This document shows, one piece after another, positions 11,683 to 23,278 of a stretch of DNA of 64,000 bases; position 1 is the stretch's first letter; each line of letters opens with the position of its first letter. The stretch spans positions 1,550,001 to 1,614,000 of the forward strand of contig CP087209.1 of assembly GCA_020912385.1 (NCBI GenBank), written 5' to 3'. This DNA is from Neofusicoccum parvum (Eukaryota > Ascomycota > Dothideomycetes > Botryosphaeriales > Botryosphaeriaceae). Both the position numbers and the translations under genes were made by a program. Below the pieces are notes generated by a model. The model had not been told where the DNA came from. It ran no database searches and saw nothing but the letters and a program-made list of their open reading frames with translations.

Positions 11683-14600
11683 GTTGACGGCGCTCAAATG
11701 GACTGCTTCGGGAAGTGTAATGCTCGATCAACGGGCTTTATTTCACTGGCGACTCAATGACCCGACGGTGCTCTGGAGAAGCGAGCCGGCAGGTGACTGT
11801 TGTTGCGTGCGGGCGACGAAAGGAATGGACAGGTCGACTGCCAGGACGAAAGTGAGACCTGTGGTCAGGGGACAGGAAAAGAACGTGGGCCGAAGAAGCC
11901 AAGGAGCTGTCTTCAGTGGTAAGGAGTGACAAGAGAAAGGCCGTCAAGGCGAGAACCGGCGGTTATAAGGAACGACGGCGGGTGGGCGGCGGCACGGTCT
12001 GTCTTGCAGCGGAAGCGAAGAGGCAGCGGAGAGAGCGAAGGTGGTGGAGGTGCAGGCGTGGTGGAGGAAAAGGCTGCACCCGCGCGCGCTGGACCGCCGG
12101 CGCGCCCTGCGGGGCCAGGGTGTCCGGCAAGGCGTCCCCGGGCTGGCCGAGTGCGTGTCTGCAGGCGCGGGCAGGCAGCATGTAGTCCTAAATTGCAGGC
12201 AGCCCGGGGCCTTTGGGGCGTTTTGTTTGTAGTGGAGCCCTTGCGCGCCAAATGATGGAGGATCTCCCGGCGAGCGCAGGACGGGCCAATGGCGGGCGAA
12301 GCGCCCGAGCTCATGAAACACCGCGCGCCAGCCCGACTGTGTCCTCTCACCAACTGCCCCTCCAGCCGCTGCCGCCACCCGCCGCCGCCCAGCCACCAAC
12401 GCCCTTGATATTAAACCGCCCGCCCGCGCCTTGACGCAACCGCGCCCGCTGTCGCTCTGCCTTAGCTTGGCGTCGACGCGGCTCGTCCTTCCACTCTATT
12501 CTTCCGCCGTGTTGGGCCCTGGGCCTGCCAGAGCGCCATCTGCACGCCCTGGGGGTAAATCATGGCGATCCATGGCGCAAGCGACGCTGCCAAAGGCGCC
12601 CGGGGTGGCCAGACCGTCAGCTGCCCGCATCGCCGCACGTACCTGAGCTGAAGGCAGGCACAACTTGCAGCCGCCGGTGCTGTTGCACCACATCGGGCCT
12701 TTGCCAGACTCATCTCCTGCCAGCCTTGGCCCATCTGGAGCTGCCCGGCCCCGCGCGTCAATCAAACGTCGGCCCACAACCCTACTGTTGCACTTTAAAC
12801 GTTAACGGCCTGGCCCTTCCCAGCTTCCACATGCCGTCCTTATCGGCGGCCAATGGGCGCGATACACCCGCGCTCTAGCTCTCCCAAGCATCTGGCCAAG
12901 CACTTCCGCCGGCCCTGGTCGTCGGTGACTGCGTACGCCACCGTGGCACAGCGAGGGGAGAAAGGCGGAAAACCCGGAAGCAGCCAGGAACTCCCACGTA
13001 AACAATGTCTCTGATTCCCTTGCCCCCTTTCCTGTATGGGAGGGCCGAAACGCTATATCCGTCCATCAGCAATCTACAGCCTGCATCCGCTGGCAAGGCG
13101 TCTCGTGGCCACCGCTCCCGAGACCAGTCGTTCCGACGGCGGCAAACTTTTCACTCCGCAGCCGCCCGCCATGTCTCTCTGCTTGTCCGGACGACACCAT
13201 TGCCGCATTTTGTCTAACCAGCCCGTCAGTTTCATTTTGCGCTTTACACCTGTGCAGCCTCCCATCGTTTGCATTTGGCTCGTCTCGTATGCGTTGAGGG
13301 GCGCTTTGAGGCCAGCCTTGGGTATGCTGTGCCATTCCAAAACGTACGCGGCAAACGTGCGTCACGGACGAGGCGTCCTCAATTTAAAGTGCTGTCCGCC
13401 TCATGCCGATCACCGTTCCTCTTCTGGAACATGGTGGCTGTGGGGCTCTGCAAGATCAGAGAATCTGCAGCCATCGCTGACAACGTCATTTGCCAGCCCG
13501 CAGCCACATGCCAGATGCACTTGGTATACGAAGTAGAGTGGAGTGCATGCACCATGTAACTGCACCGCCAACGGGCGGGCATGGGTGCCAGGTTAGGCTA
13601 CTCCACCACCCATCACTTCTGGTTCGAGAAGTCCTTCTGCTTCTGAACGTCGAATACACCAGTATGCTTCATTTACTTATAGCAGGCATCATGCAGCTGT
13701 ATATCAGGTGAGTCCTCTATACATATATTACGCTGCCCAATTTTGCAGCTTTCGGGCTCCGACTTTGTTTTTTCTTTTCCTCTCTGCCCTGCTGTGCTCC
13801 CTCGGTCTTGCGTGGACTCGTACACCGCAATTAAGCCTTATGACACATAACATTCTACTCAACCATGCAGCATGCCATCTTTCAGATTACTTTTGCATGC
13901 GGCGTGGTGGCAACGGCAACTTCACGATAGCGTCCCGCTTCTCGCCAATTGTTTCCAGCCAGCCATTTGTGCTAGCTTTGACCAAGCCTTTCCAACGCCA
14001 GAGACTACTTTCAGCCTGCCTGGTTTACCGTTTCCCCTCTACCAAAAGTTTCGTGCAGTAGTACAGCCCGCAAATTGTTACGCTGCCTCCCAACCGGACC
14101 AGTATGTCAAGAGTTTTGTATGTTTATTGTAGGTAGCTGTCAAATTTCTTCTTTATGTTTCCAAAGCAAATGCCGCACTACTCCTCCCATTCCCTCCTTC
14201 CATAACGGGGTATCTGAATATCAACACGCGTCCAATGGCATCTGCACTTCTCCTCAACTTGGCAGTTATCGACCAAGCACCACGCACATCCCACACACCC
14301 TCCACCCAAGAACGGAACAGCGTAGTCCTACCAATCACCTCGCAGCCATAACCTGCATCTGCAGCATGCTGTCGTTACTGCACGGCGTCTCCACCGCGCC
14401 CGCCCTCCAGCCATCAGCCATGCAGACTGGCAACGTCGATCGCGATCTGCCGACCCTCTTTCCCCTCCAGCCCAGGATTTTTCCCTGTCATTCGCGCGTC
14501 CGGCCTTGCACCTGCGTCCGCGCTCGCGTCTACATCGACGCTTACATCTGAGTAGTCTGCTAAGGCAACGAGCACGGGCGTCTGGACACGCGTTACCCAC

Positions 14601-15180
14601 GCAGTAGCGCTGCCGCTGTACACACAGAAAGTGCCAGCGGGCAATTTTCTCCCCTGTCGTTGGTCCAGCCAGTGCCGCCAAACGGCTGCTCACGGACGCC
14701 GGGCGCCACTTCCCAAGCCCACGCTCACGTATACCACCAGGAATGCAGATGGGGCCACATGACGGCTGGCTGTCTCGCGCCCTGATCATCCGTCTAAACC
14801 TGCACATCCGACGCTGCTCTACCTCCGCGTAGACGGAGCGTGGGAGGCCTTGCGTTTCCCCTCGTCCAAAAGCGGTGCCGCTGATGTGTTGCCACCACAC
14901 GGCTTGCGTCCCACGTGAGAGCAGATCACCACTTCTGATTGCTGAGCCAGGAGGGACAACCTGAGGCACCAGGCGGCCTCGGTCTCTGCGCTCCGCCTGA
15001 AAGGGGCAAAAAGCTCTCGAGCCGAGCCCGCGCAAAGGAGAGCCTCCTCCGTCCACCCTCTTTGCCTTTTCCGTCTTCTTCTTCTTCTTCTTCTTCTTCT
15101 TCTCCTCCTCCTCCACTCCGAAGCGCCACCACAAAATAAGCGGCAATCCGATCGCCAAGCCGCCGACCAAGCGACGAATC
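11683..15180. other. Long intergenic region without recognised gene
   Basis: About 3.5 kb between the LPMO start and the stop of the NLR-like gene. Next to 11683 lies the LPMO upstream region, with CCAAT motifs near 12288 and 12850. The remainder has only GC-driven or low-complexity frames on both strands, none with family resemblance. A CTT microsatellite sits at its right end. No RNA gene was recognised. Confidence 0.45.
15073..15115. repeat. (CTT)n/(CTC)n microsatellite
   Basis: About ten CTT triplets run straight into several CTC triplets. On the minus strand this reads as GAG/GAA. It lies in the 3' flank of the NLR-like gene, outside the coding region. Confidence 0.9.
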
Positions 15181-17649
15181 TCAACCGGCGGCGCTCGCCT
15201 CCGCCTCGGCAACTACTAAGGCGGCCTTCACCACGTCGGCAAACTCCCTCCGCACGGGCGCGGTGAGGGCGACGGACCGGGAGCGGTTGCGCACGGCGGC
15301 GACCTTGACGCCGAAGGTCTTGCGCATGGCCAGGCGGCGCAGCTTGACGACCAGGGTCTCGTGCAGGGCGACGCGCTCGACGCGCTGGTGCAGCCGGACG
15401 ATGAAGTAGTCGGGGCGCTCGACGTACTCGAGGCCGTGCGTGAGCAGCGCGTTGCGCACGGCCTCGACCAGCCAGCCGGCGTCGCGCTTGGTGACGAAGT
15501 CCAGGCCGCCGCTCTGGCCGAGCGGCGTGGTCGGGATGGCGGCTGGGTTGAGGGCGAAGCGCGGCGCCGACGTCGGGAACGCCGGGATGTTCTGCAGGTC
15601 GCAGTGGATCTGGACGGCGTCTTTGGCGTTGAAGAAGGGGTCCCATTGGACGGGCTAGCCGCGGTGATGGTTAGCCGGAGTATACATAGGCATGTGTGTG
15701 AGGGGAGGAGTGCTGCGGCGAGGGCCCATACTCACCCATTTCGCGAACGTGATCATCGGGTGGATCAGGTAGCCCTCGTCGATCTGGATGCTCGACGGCA
15801 TCCGCGCCTGCAGCTGGTCGCAGCGCAGCCAGCGCGGCTGGATCATCATCTCGTGCACCAGGCGGCCCTTGACGAACGGGTCGGTGGTCGGGTAGATGTT
15901 CGAGATATCGTCCATCTGCTCGAACGCGTGCTGCAACCTCGTCAGCCCCTTCATCTTCATCTGCACCTCGCGCAGGTCCGCCAGCGTGCGGTTCATCAGC
16001 CGGTCGCGCTCGGGCGTCGAGCCGAGGTTGTTGGTCTGCGCGTCGATGGCGATCGTGTAAGCCAGCGCGGCGTTGTGCGGCTCGTTCAGCATCAGGCACG
16101 CGTCGCCCAGCCAGCGCGCCGCCGCGATGTCGCCCTCGTCCATCGGCATCCCGAAGCGGTACGGCCGCGCCAGCACCCCGTCGAACCACTGCTTGGCCCG
16201 CCCGTACTGGCCCTGCAGGCTGGCCGACACCCCGAGCAGGAACCGCAGCAGCCGCTGCTCCGGCGCCCGCTTCAGCCCCTTGATCTCGATCGTCACGCCC
16301 TGCGCCACGTCCGACAGCTGCTGCTGCAGCTGCGCGTCCGCCTTCTCCCACTCGCGCTGGTTCCAGTGCCGCACGATCTTCTGCGCCGTCCAGATGATGT
16401 TGGTGCTGGTGTCCTCCATGGACAGCGGGATCGGGTCGTCGAGCCCGTGGATGGCCATCGGGAGCTCGTGGTCCGCCGGCAGCGGGATCGGCGGTTCCTG
16501 GTCGGACCCGCGGGGGAAGGCGATGGGGTCTTCCTGGTGCGGAAGCGGCTCGTCGGACAGAGGCTTTCTTCTCACAAAGTACTTCATTCCGTCCTGCTGG
16601 CTTAGATCCACGGGCGGCGGGACCACGCACTTCATAGTGTCTTCGTCGTAGTCGTACGGTTGGATCTTGAGTGAAGCCATAGATGGGACGGGTGGCGGCG
16701 GTCTGGCGGGTGGAGGTCTGGAAGGCGGCTCGAGTGGACAAGGAGGGCTGGCGGGGATGGGTGCGCTTTCAGATGAATCAAGGGGATAAGGCGGAGTAAC
16801 TGGGATGGGTGGTCGGGGAGGTGGACTTAGTGGAGCCGGCGGACTCTGGGGAATAGATGGCGTGGAATCGGGTGTTCGCATAGAATCGAAGCTCAGTTTC
16901 TTCGACGACCTGCAGCTTGCTGAGAGAGGGGCAGGGAACAGGTATTTATCATCGAGGGATTTCTCTTGTAATAGCCCGTCGTTGATGGCTCGGATGAACC
17001 AGTCTGAGATGAAAGACCGGTACTCCTCGGTCACAGGTGCAGATATGCCCAGATCGGTCATGTCCTTTTGAATTTGTAGCCAGGATGAATCCTCCTCGTT
17101 AGAATCGTCGGAGGTGATGGACAAGACTGAGTTGGCCTCACGATGACCACCCTGGTAGTCTTTTATCAGCTGGGAGAGAGCGACTTCGACTTGAGACTTG
17201 GCAGAGGTGACGGCCTCGGCGTAGAAGTCGGAAAGAGAGGCAATGGCATTGGTAAGGCGATCTTTGATCTCGCGGAGGCCCTGATCATCCCAGTTCAGAC
17301 GGTCCCATGCTCTTTTGCTCTGGGTTGGAAGATCATCGTATTTTTGGAGAAGCAGGTCCAGATCTGACAGCAGCTCATTGCAGGCTTGGCCGTGCTCTAT
17401 CAACTGCCCTTGCCTTGGGGCGTCGAGCTTGTCTGCGGTAATCAGGTCGTCAAAGTCCTGCAGCACGTTTGCCAGCTGCCGCGTCTGCGGCGCCAGTTTC
17501 TTGTGTTCGCCGGGCGAGTCTCTACCTGTGCGTCGGCGTCAGTAATTGAGGGGCTGGTGTCGTGGGCGCGAGACGGCACATCTCTTGTAGAGCCTCAGAG
17601 CGGCGTCACTCAGCTCAACAAACTCAGACAGCGCAGTCGGGAACGCCAT
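15181..17649 (-). CDS. Protein with fungal NLR-like N-terminal domain, proline-rich linker and TPR-like C-terminus
   Basis: Function unknown. Three exons (17649-17580, 17525-15736, 15654-15181) give 777 residues. Residues 1-160 (MAFPTALSEFVELSDAALRL ... LAPQTRQLANVLQDFDDL ... LLLQKYDDLPTQSKRAWDRL ... LREIKDRLTNAIASLSDF) resemble the helical N-terminal domain that precedes NACHT/NB-ARC or ankyrin modules in many fungal NLR-like proteins. There is no P-loop NTPase after it. A proline-rich stretch of about 80 residues (repeated PPRPP, SPPCPL types) follows, then a helical region with TPR-like spacing (EWEKADAQLQQQL ... FLLGVSASLQGQYGRAKQWF ... AARWLGDACLMLNEPHNAALAYTIAID). The C-terminal 150 residues are not recognised. 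A first ATG at 17760 is in frame, but 17649 starts exactly at the conserved domain. The exon 1 donor (GTGCCG) is weak. It may be a scaffold or incompatibility-related protein; that is inference. Confidence 0.75.
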
Positions 17650-18628
17650 GCTCTCAACAGCGTGGAGGGGCAGCGGCACTCCGCTGCGACGGCCTCTGGG
17701 GGAGCCAAGAGCGGCAGGCGCGAGGTTAAGGTGCCTCACGAAGAGGCGGTGTTCAGGCACCTAGGCGGCTGGGCGATGCGAGGAATGGGCTGTGCCGCAC
17801 AGTGCGCCCGCCGTGGGGGCGGAATCCTGCAGGCTGGCCAATGGCGTCGGGTGGCGTCGCGGTGGCGCTCGTTTAAGGGCCCTTTTGAAGGGATAAAAAT
17901 ACCTGAGGTGCAGCACGGGTGCTGAGATGGGCGTGGCTCCGGCCGGCCTGGTGTATGCCGTCAGTCGGCGAGCACGGCGTCATACCTAACCAACGGGCGG
18001 CTGCTTCTCGGAAAATGGGGCTTCGCACAGCCTGCGAAGATCCCAGGCTGGCGGTGCAGGCCGCGCCGTCGAGGACATTTATTTGCAGGCAGGCAGAGTG
18101 GACGGACCAAACTCAGGATCGAGCCGGGAGGGGGTGGCAGGTGAAGCAATGATCACTTTCCCTGTTGGGATTGGCGCCAGTCACTGGATGCACTTCACCT
18201 CGCGCCTCGCTACCTTGTCGAGAGTCTTTGCATTATCCACCTGTTTGTACTGCAGCTGACCAAGGGAAGCAATACAGCAGCCAGTCGTGGTGCTGTCGAG
18301 GTGTGTGACGTTTGGCCTCGGGCCCGGCAGTCTTGGGCTAGGCCGAAGCCGTCGCTGTGACATCAGCACTCCGACCCTCGCATCAACCGCCGTCTCGTCA
18401 GGGACGGCCCGCCTCGTGCTTCGCCCTTCGCATCTTGGTTTTCAATTCAAGCTTTCTTCCGGCGATTTGATTTCCATGCCGGAAAACGAGCAGACTAGCA
18501 AAATTTAGCCTTTTCTCTCTTCAACTACGTCATTGTTGTTATCTAGTCTTCGAGTGTATACAATATTGCCCCACCCAGCATGTTTCTATTTCGCAGCGCA
18601 TCCGCCCGTTCACACAAGTCAATTTGCA
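17650..18628. other. Divergent intergenic region
   Basis: Shared upstream region of the NLR-like gene (minus) and the SNG1-type gene (plus). No coding sequence or RNA gene recognised. It presumably contains both promoters. Confidence 0.5.
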
Positions 18629-20246
18629 ATGCCGACAAGACTCTGGAACCGTGGTCGTTCACCACCTGAGGACAGCCGTTCATCCAGCTCAAGCGAAAAG
18701 CAGGCATCCGAACAGCCAGACCAGGGCGAGAATGGCGAAGGCGGCACTCCCCAGCCCGTGGGCTTCTGGGATCATCGATTGAAGCATGTGCGGCTTGAGG
18801 CCTTCCGGAAATGGGGATATACGACTGTGGTTTTGATGGCCTTCATTCTCGCCGTCCTCTCAATATGTAAGCAGAACCTGTGTATTACTCGCCATCGCTC
18901 TGACGCTGAGTGAATCAGACTGGGCTGTCTTCTTCCATCTCCCGGCAAACCTCAACAATCTGGTCATCTACATCGTTGACATGGACGGCGCCACTCCGCA
19001 ATACTCCCAATCTGTCACCGGTCATGCTCCTCTCGTTGGCCCAGGCATTGCTGAGCTGGCATCCCAGATGATGCAGCAGCCTAATACCCTGGGCTACCGC
19101 ATGATCCCGGGATCAGCCTTCAACAACGATCCCATTCAAGTGCGGCAAGCTATCTATAATGAAGAAGCCTGGGCTGCCATTGTCGTAAACCCGAACGCGA
19201 CAGCCCTACTCTACAGCGCCGTTGAGACTGGCAACGCATCTTACGATCCATTAGGCGCGTGTCAACTTGTCTACGTCCAAGCACGCGACGACACCACCTA
19301 CAGCAGCTACATCCTACCCATGCTCAACGAATTCATGACCTCCGCAACCGCCACCGTCGGCCAGCAGTGGGCGAGCACAGCTTTACAAAACGCCAGCGCT
19401 CTCTCCACTCTCACCAACCTACGCGCCGCATCACAGGCTCTCTCCCCCGCCATCGGCTTCTCGCAATACAACCTCCGCCCCTTCTACCCATACACAGCCA
19501 CTCCAGCCGTAACGATCGGCCTCATCTACCTGATCATCATCTCTTTCTTCTCGTTCAGCTTCTACCTGCCCATCCACCTGAAGTACCTCAAGCCAGAAGG
19601 CCACCCGCCGCTCAAGTTCTGGCAGCTCGTGCTGTGGCGCTGGCTCGCCACCATCACGGCCTATCTCTTTCTATCGCTGGCCTACAGCCTGATCTCGCTG
19701 GCCTTCCAGCTCAATTTCTCTGGCGGCGACCCTGCGTCCAGCCAGACCTTACCGACCGTTGCTGCGCACGGCAATCCCGATGCGTACGGCAAGGCCACAT
19801 TCCTGGTGTACTGGATGCTGAACTACTGGGGCATGATCGCGCTGGGCCTGGCGTGCGAGAACGTCGCCATGTTCGTCGGCCAGCCGTGGACGGGGTTGTG
19901 GCTGATTTTCTGGGTCATCTCGAACGTGAGCACCTCGTTCTATAACATCGACACCGAGCCTGCGTTCTACCGGTGGGGGTATGCGTGGCCGTTGCATCAC
20001 GGTCAGTCCTTCTCCATCCCCTTTCCCGTTTCCTCCAGCCCTTTTTTTGGCGGGTTTTGCTGACTTGTGTGTGCCTGCGCAGTCGTCCAGGGCTCCCGGA
20101 CCATCCTCTTCGACCTGCACTCCCAGATCGGCCTCAATTTTGGTGTCTTGATTGCGTGGGCTGCTGTTAACACGGTGCTCTTCCCGTTTATGTGTTATTT
20201 CATGCGCTACAAGACTCGGCACGGACTGCACGAATACTGGGCATAG
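18629..20246 (+). CDS. SNG1/DUF3533-family multispanning membrane protein
   Basis: Membrane protein of the yeast SNG1 (nitrosoguanidine resistance) / DUF3533 family, thought to act at the plasma membrane in drug resistance or lipid asymmetry. Three exons (18629-18866, 18919-20001, 20083-20246) give 494 residues. A Ser-rich charged cytosolic N-terminus of about 55 residues leads to the first membrane helix (TTVVLMAFILAVLSIYWAVFF). A large extracytosolic domain follows with the family-typical 'IVDMDG' and 'NNEEAWAAIVVNPNAT'-like region and several N-glycosylation sites. The C-terminal half has five or six more helices, including IGLIYLIIISFFSFSFYLPI and LNYWGMIALGLACENVAMFV, ending MRYKTRHGLHEYWA. 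An earlier ATG at 18533 is in frame but adds a non-conserved leader. The second intron has a GTCAGT donor. Confidence 0.87.
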
Positions 20247-21120
20247 AGACGTAGACAGAAAAGGAGGATAAGAACGACTGATGCTATCAATGTAGATACA
20301 GAGACGCCACGTTTAACACCTCAGTTTGACTACATACTAGCATGGGAAGCCACACGACTTGTAACTATAAACAATCAATCAATTGTACATGATCCCTCAC
20401 GATAATCTTCCCATACCGCCTAAATTTGCAAATTTATTGGAGAATGTTGTGCTCCAGCATCTTCCAATATTGCTGCCAACGCCATAGGCAGGTTCGGCCA
20501 CTCACCCCAACCTAGACCCTAGCGAGTAAGTTAGAGAATATATAAAAGCATAGAAAGCTAGCAGTGGCAATTTCATGCAGACACCTAAGCATTGTTGCTT
20601 ACAAGTGAATTGCATTTCTAGAAGTCGTTGCTGTCCTTGTTGCTGTTGTTGGTGGAATAGAAGGGCGGCTTTATAGACGACGTAGAAATAAGATCTATGC
20701 GCCGCACGGGGTGGTTGTACCTTAGAACATGTGGGCGAAATGCGTTATGAGCCTAGTAGCACATGTGTGCATAGGCGCGTGAGCAAAGTAAGTCAAAAAC
20801 TTGGTTGAAGGCTCAGAGGCGTCGCCTGCTGACTACTGCCGCCGAGTTACCGACAGAGATCCTCGAGTTACCGCAATGGAACAAACGGTATGAAATCTTT
20901 TTTCGATTCTTTCGAGCTACGCCCTACTTTTCATTTCTACCCCGGAAACGCTCAAACCGAGAAAAAATATGCCGGAAGAACATCACCAACATTGGAAAAA
21001 AGGGAATCAAAGTCCCTGAGATATCATCACCACCGCCGCTGACGCACTGCTTCCCTTTGTCTTCGCCTCGACTCCGCCCACCGCCTGATGCACCTTCTGG
21101 CTCGCGTGACCCGCAGTTGC
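20247..21120. other. Convergent intergenic region
   Basis: Lies between the 3' ends of the SNG1-type gene and the prolyl-tRNA synthetase gene. It is fairly AT-rich (20280-20800) and holds only short frames. Nothing recognised. Confidence 0.5.
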
Positions 21121-22866
21121 TTAGTAGCTGCGACCAAAGAGGACCCACTTCTCGGCCTTCTTCTCGCAGTTGGGGTTGAGACACTTGGTCTCGCCCTTGA
21201 CGAGACCCTCGGTGGGCTGCTCGTAGGGAATGCACAGGGACTTGGCGCCCATGGAGGGAGCACGAGCGTCCTGGGCCTCGCCGGCACTTTCGTTCTTGCG
21301 AGCAGAGAGATCCTTGATCTCGTCCTCGCATGGGCCGCCCAGACAGTGGGGGATGAGGCAGACGTTCTTGTTGTCGAGGGCAGGGACGAAGTCATCCCAG
21401 CTGGTGACCTGCTTGCGGGCGTTGTCGTAGTCGGCCTTGGCCTTCTCAAACATGTCGTTCTGGATCGTCTCGAGAAGTGTGGGGATGGCCGAGTCGAGCT
21501 CCGAGATGAGGACCTGGCCCTTGCCTTCCTTGTCACGGCGCGAGTAGGTGACGGAGTGCTTTTCGCGGTCCTTGGGACCGAACTCAATGCGGAGGGGAAC
21601 ACCCTTGAGCTCCCAGTCGTTGAACTTCCAGCCGGGGGAGTATCCCTCACGCATGTCGGTCTCAACCCGGACATTCGCGGAGCGCAGGACCTCAGCAATG
21701 GCCTCGGTCTCCTTATACAGAGCCTCCCTATCCTCAGCGGTAGTCTTTGCGGTGACACCGACAGGAATAACGACGACCTGGATTTCAGCAACGCGGGGAG
21801 GAATGACGAGACCCTTGTTGTCAGAGTGAGTCAGGACCATGACACCGATGGAGCGGGTAGTCAGACCCCACGAGTTCTGCCAAACGTGGATCGGAGGCTT
21901 CTTGCCCTCACCCTCCTTCACAGGGCTAGGATCCTCGACAGTGATGTCGAACATCTTGGAGAAGTGCTGGCCCAGGCAGTGACTGGTACCGGCCTGGATA
22001 CCTCTACCAGTGGCGGGAATGTAGCCCTCGATGGTGGTGGTGTACTCGGCACCGGGGAACTTCTCGTTCTCGGTCTTGACACCCTTGACGACGGGGACGG
22101 CCAGCAGGTCCTGGTAGATGCCCGCGTAGTAGTCCAGAATCTGCAGGACTTCCTCACCGGCCTGATCCTTGGTCAAGTGGGCAGTGTGGCCCTCCTGCCA
22201 CAAGAACTCACGCGACCGGATGAACGGCATGGGGTGCTTGAATTCCCAGCGCACGACGTTGTTCCACTGGTTCAGCTTGAGGGGGAGGTCACGGTGGCTG
22301 CGGATTTCGTTGGCGAAGTAGGGGTACATGGCGGTCTCGGAGGTGGGGCGCACGGCGACGGGCTTCTCCAGATCACTCTTGCCTCTGCCTGATTTTCAGC
22401 TTCACGGTCATTTTTGCAAGCCCATGGCGACTCACCCCTTGGTGACCCAGGCGACCTCGGCGGCGAAGCCCTCAACGTGCTCCTTCTCACGCTGCAGGTT
22501 GTCGGCGGAGATGAAAACGGGGAAGTAGCAGTTCTTGACGCCCATCTTCTTGATGCGCTCGTTGAACCATGCCTGAATGGACTCCCAGATGGCGTAAGAC
22601 GAGGGCTTCAGGATATAGCAGCCGGCGACATCGTAGTAGGCAAGCATGCCACCCTTGGTCAAGACCTGCTGGTACCACTCGCCCAAATCGTCCTCCTTGG
22701 CCACGTCGATGCCAATTAGGGCAGCGCCCTCGACCTTCTTCTTTCCCTGGGCAGGCTTCTGGGCGGGCTTGTCCTTCTTCTGCTTGGGCTCCTTCTTCTC
22801 CTTGGGCTTGCCGCCCTCCTTCTTGTGCTCGGGCAGGGCGGTGGTCGCAGGCGCCTCGGAAGCCAT
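21121..22866 (-). CDS. Prolyl-tRNA synthetase, cytosolic (class II)
   Basis: Attaches proline to tRNA-Pro for cytosolic translation. Two exons (22866-22436, 22384-21121) give 564 residues. Residues 1-50 form a Lys-rich extension (KKEGGKPKEKKEPKQKK...), a probable RNA- or ribosome-binding tail. The catalytic core follows: GMLAYYDVAGCYILKP, motif 2 region RPTSETAMYPYFANEI and RWEFKHPMPFIRSREFLWQEGHTAH, then TSHCLGQHFSKMFDI and the motif 3 block. The anticodon-binding domain starts near PPRVAEIQVVVIPVG, and the protein ends in the archaeal/eukaryotic-type zinc-binding domain with CLIPHCLGGPC, KCLNPNCEKK and the terminal FGRSY. No bacterial-type editing insert is present. The intron acceptor was set to GGCAG because it restores GGKSDLEKP. 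Divergent from CCT1 across 412 bp. Confidence 0.95.
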
Positions 22867-23278
22867 GGCGGGGTATTTGCGCGGGAGTTGGAGCTGAGCG
22901 GTGCGGGCGGGGAGAATTGCGAGACGTCTGCGCGACGGAGAGGGAGGCGAGGCGGCGGCTGGGCGGGAGAGACGCAAAGAATGTTCGGAGCGAGGGCGGT
23001 GACACACGCGCGGCCGTTGACTCAGTGGGATGCGCGGGCAGCCCAATTGCGGTGGTGGGGTTGAAAACAAGCTCGCAAAAGGCGCGGCCGGCCGGGCGCG
23101 CGCAGACGCCGCGGGCGGGCGGCCACCAGCGGCGGGCGGTTGCCAAGGCGCAGCGCCGGAACATCGAAACGCCGCTGGGATCGCGACGCCGGCGGACGCT
23201 GGCCCTGGCCCGTTTTTGTGGCAGAAGCTCAGCGCGTCGAGCTCTCCACAACCCCCTTTCCACGCGTCCAACGACACC
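22867..23278. promoter_or_regulatory. Bidirectional promoter region, ProRS and CCT1
   Basis: The two start codons face away from each other with only 412 bp between them, so both promoters must lie here. The stretch is very GC-rich. No TATA box stands out on either side, as is usual for fungal housekeeping genes. Confidence 0.6.

Noticed and set aside
14328..15212. Long minus-strand frames at the left end of the NLR-like gene
   Set aside because: They are Arg-rich, run through a CTT microsatellite and share no family resemblance.
15361..16605. 414-codon plus-strand frame inside the NLR-like gene region
   Set aside because: Antisense shadow with repetitive Arg/Gln/Val/Leu content; the minus-strand model has recognisable domains and splice sites.
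21088..22392. 434-codon plus-strand frame opposite prolyl-tRNA synthetase
   Set aside because: Exact antisense of the conserved synthetase; Gly/Val/Leu-rich composition typical of a shadow frame.
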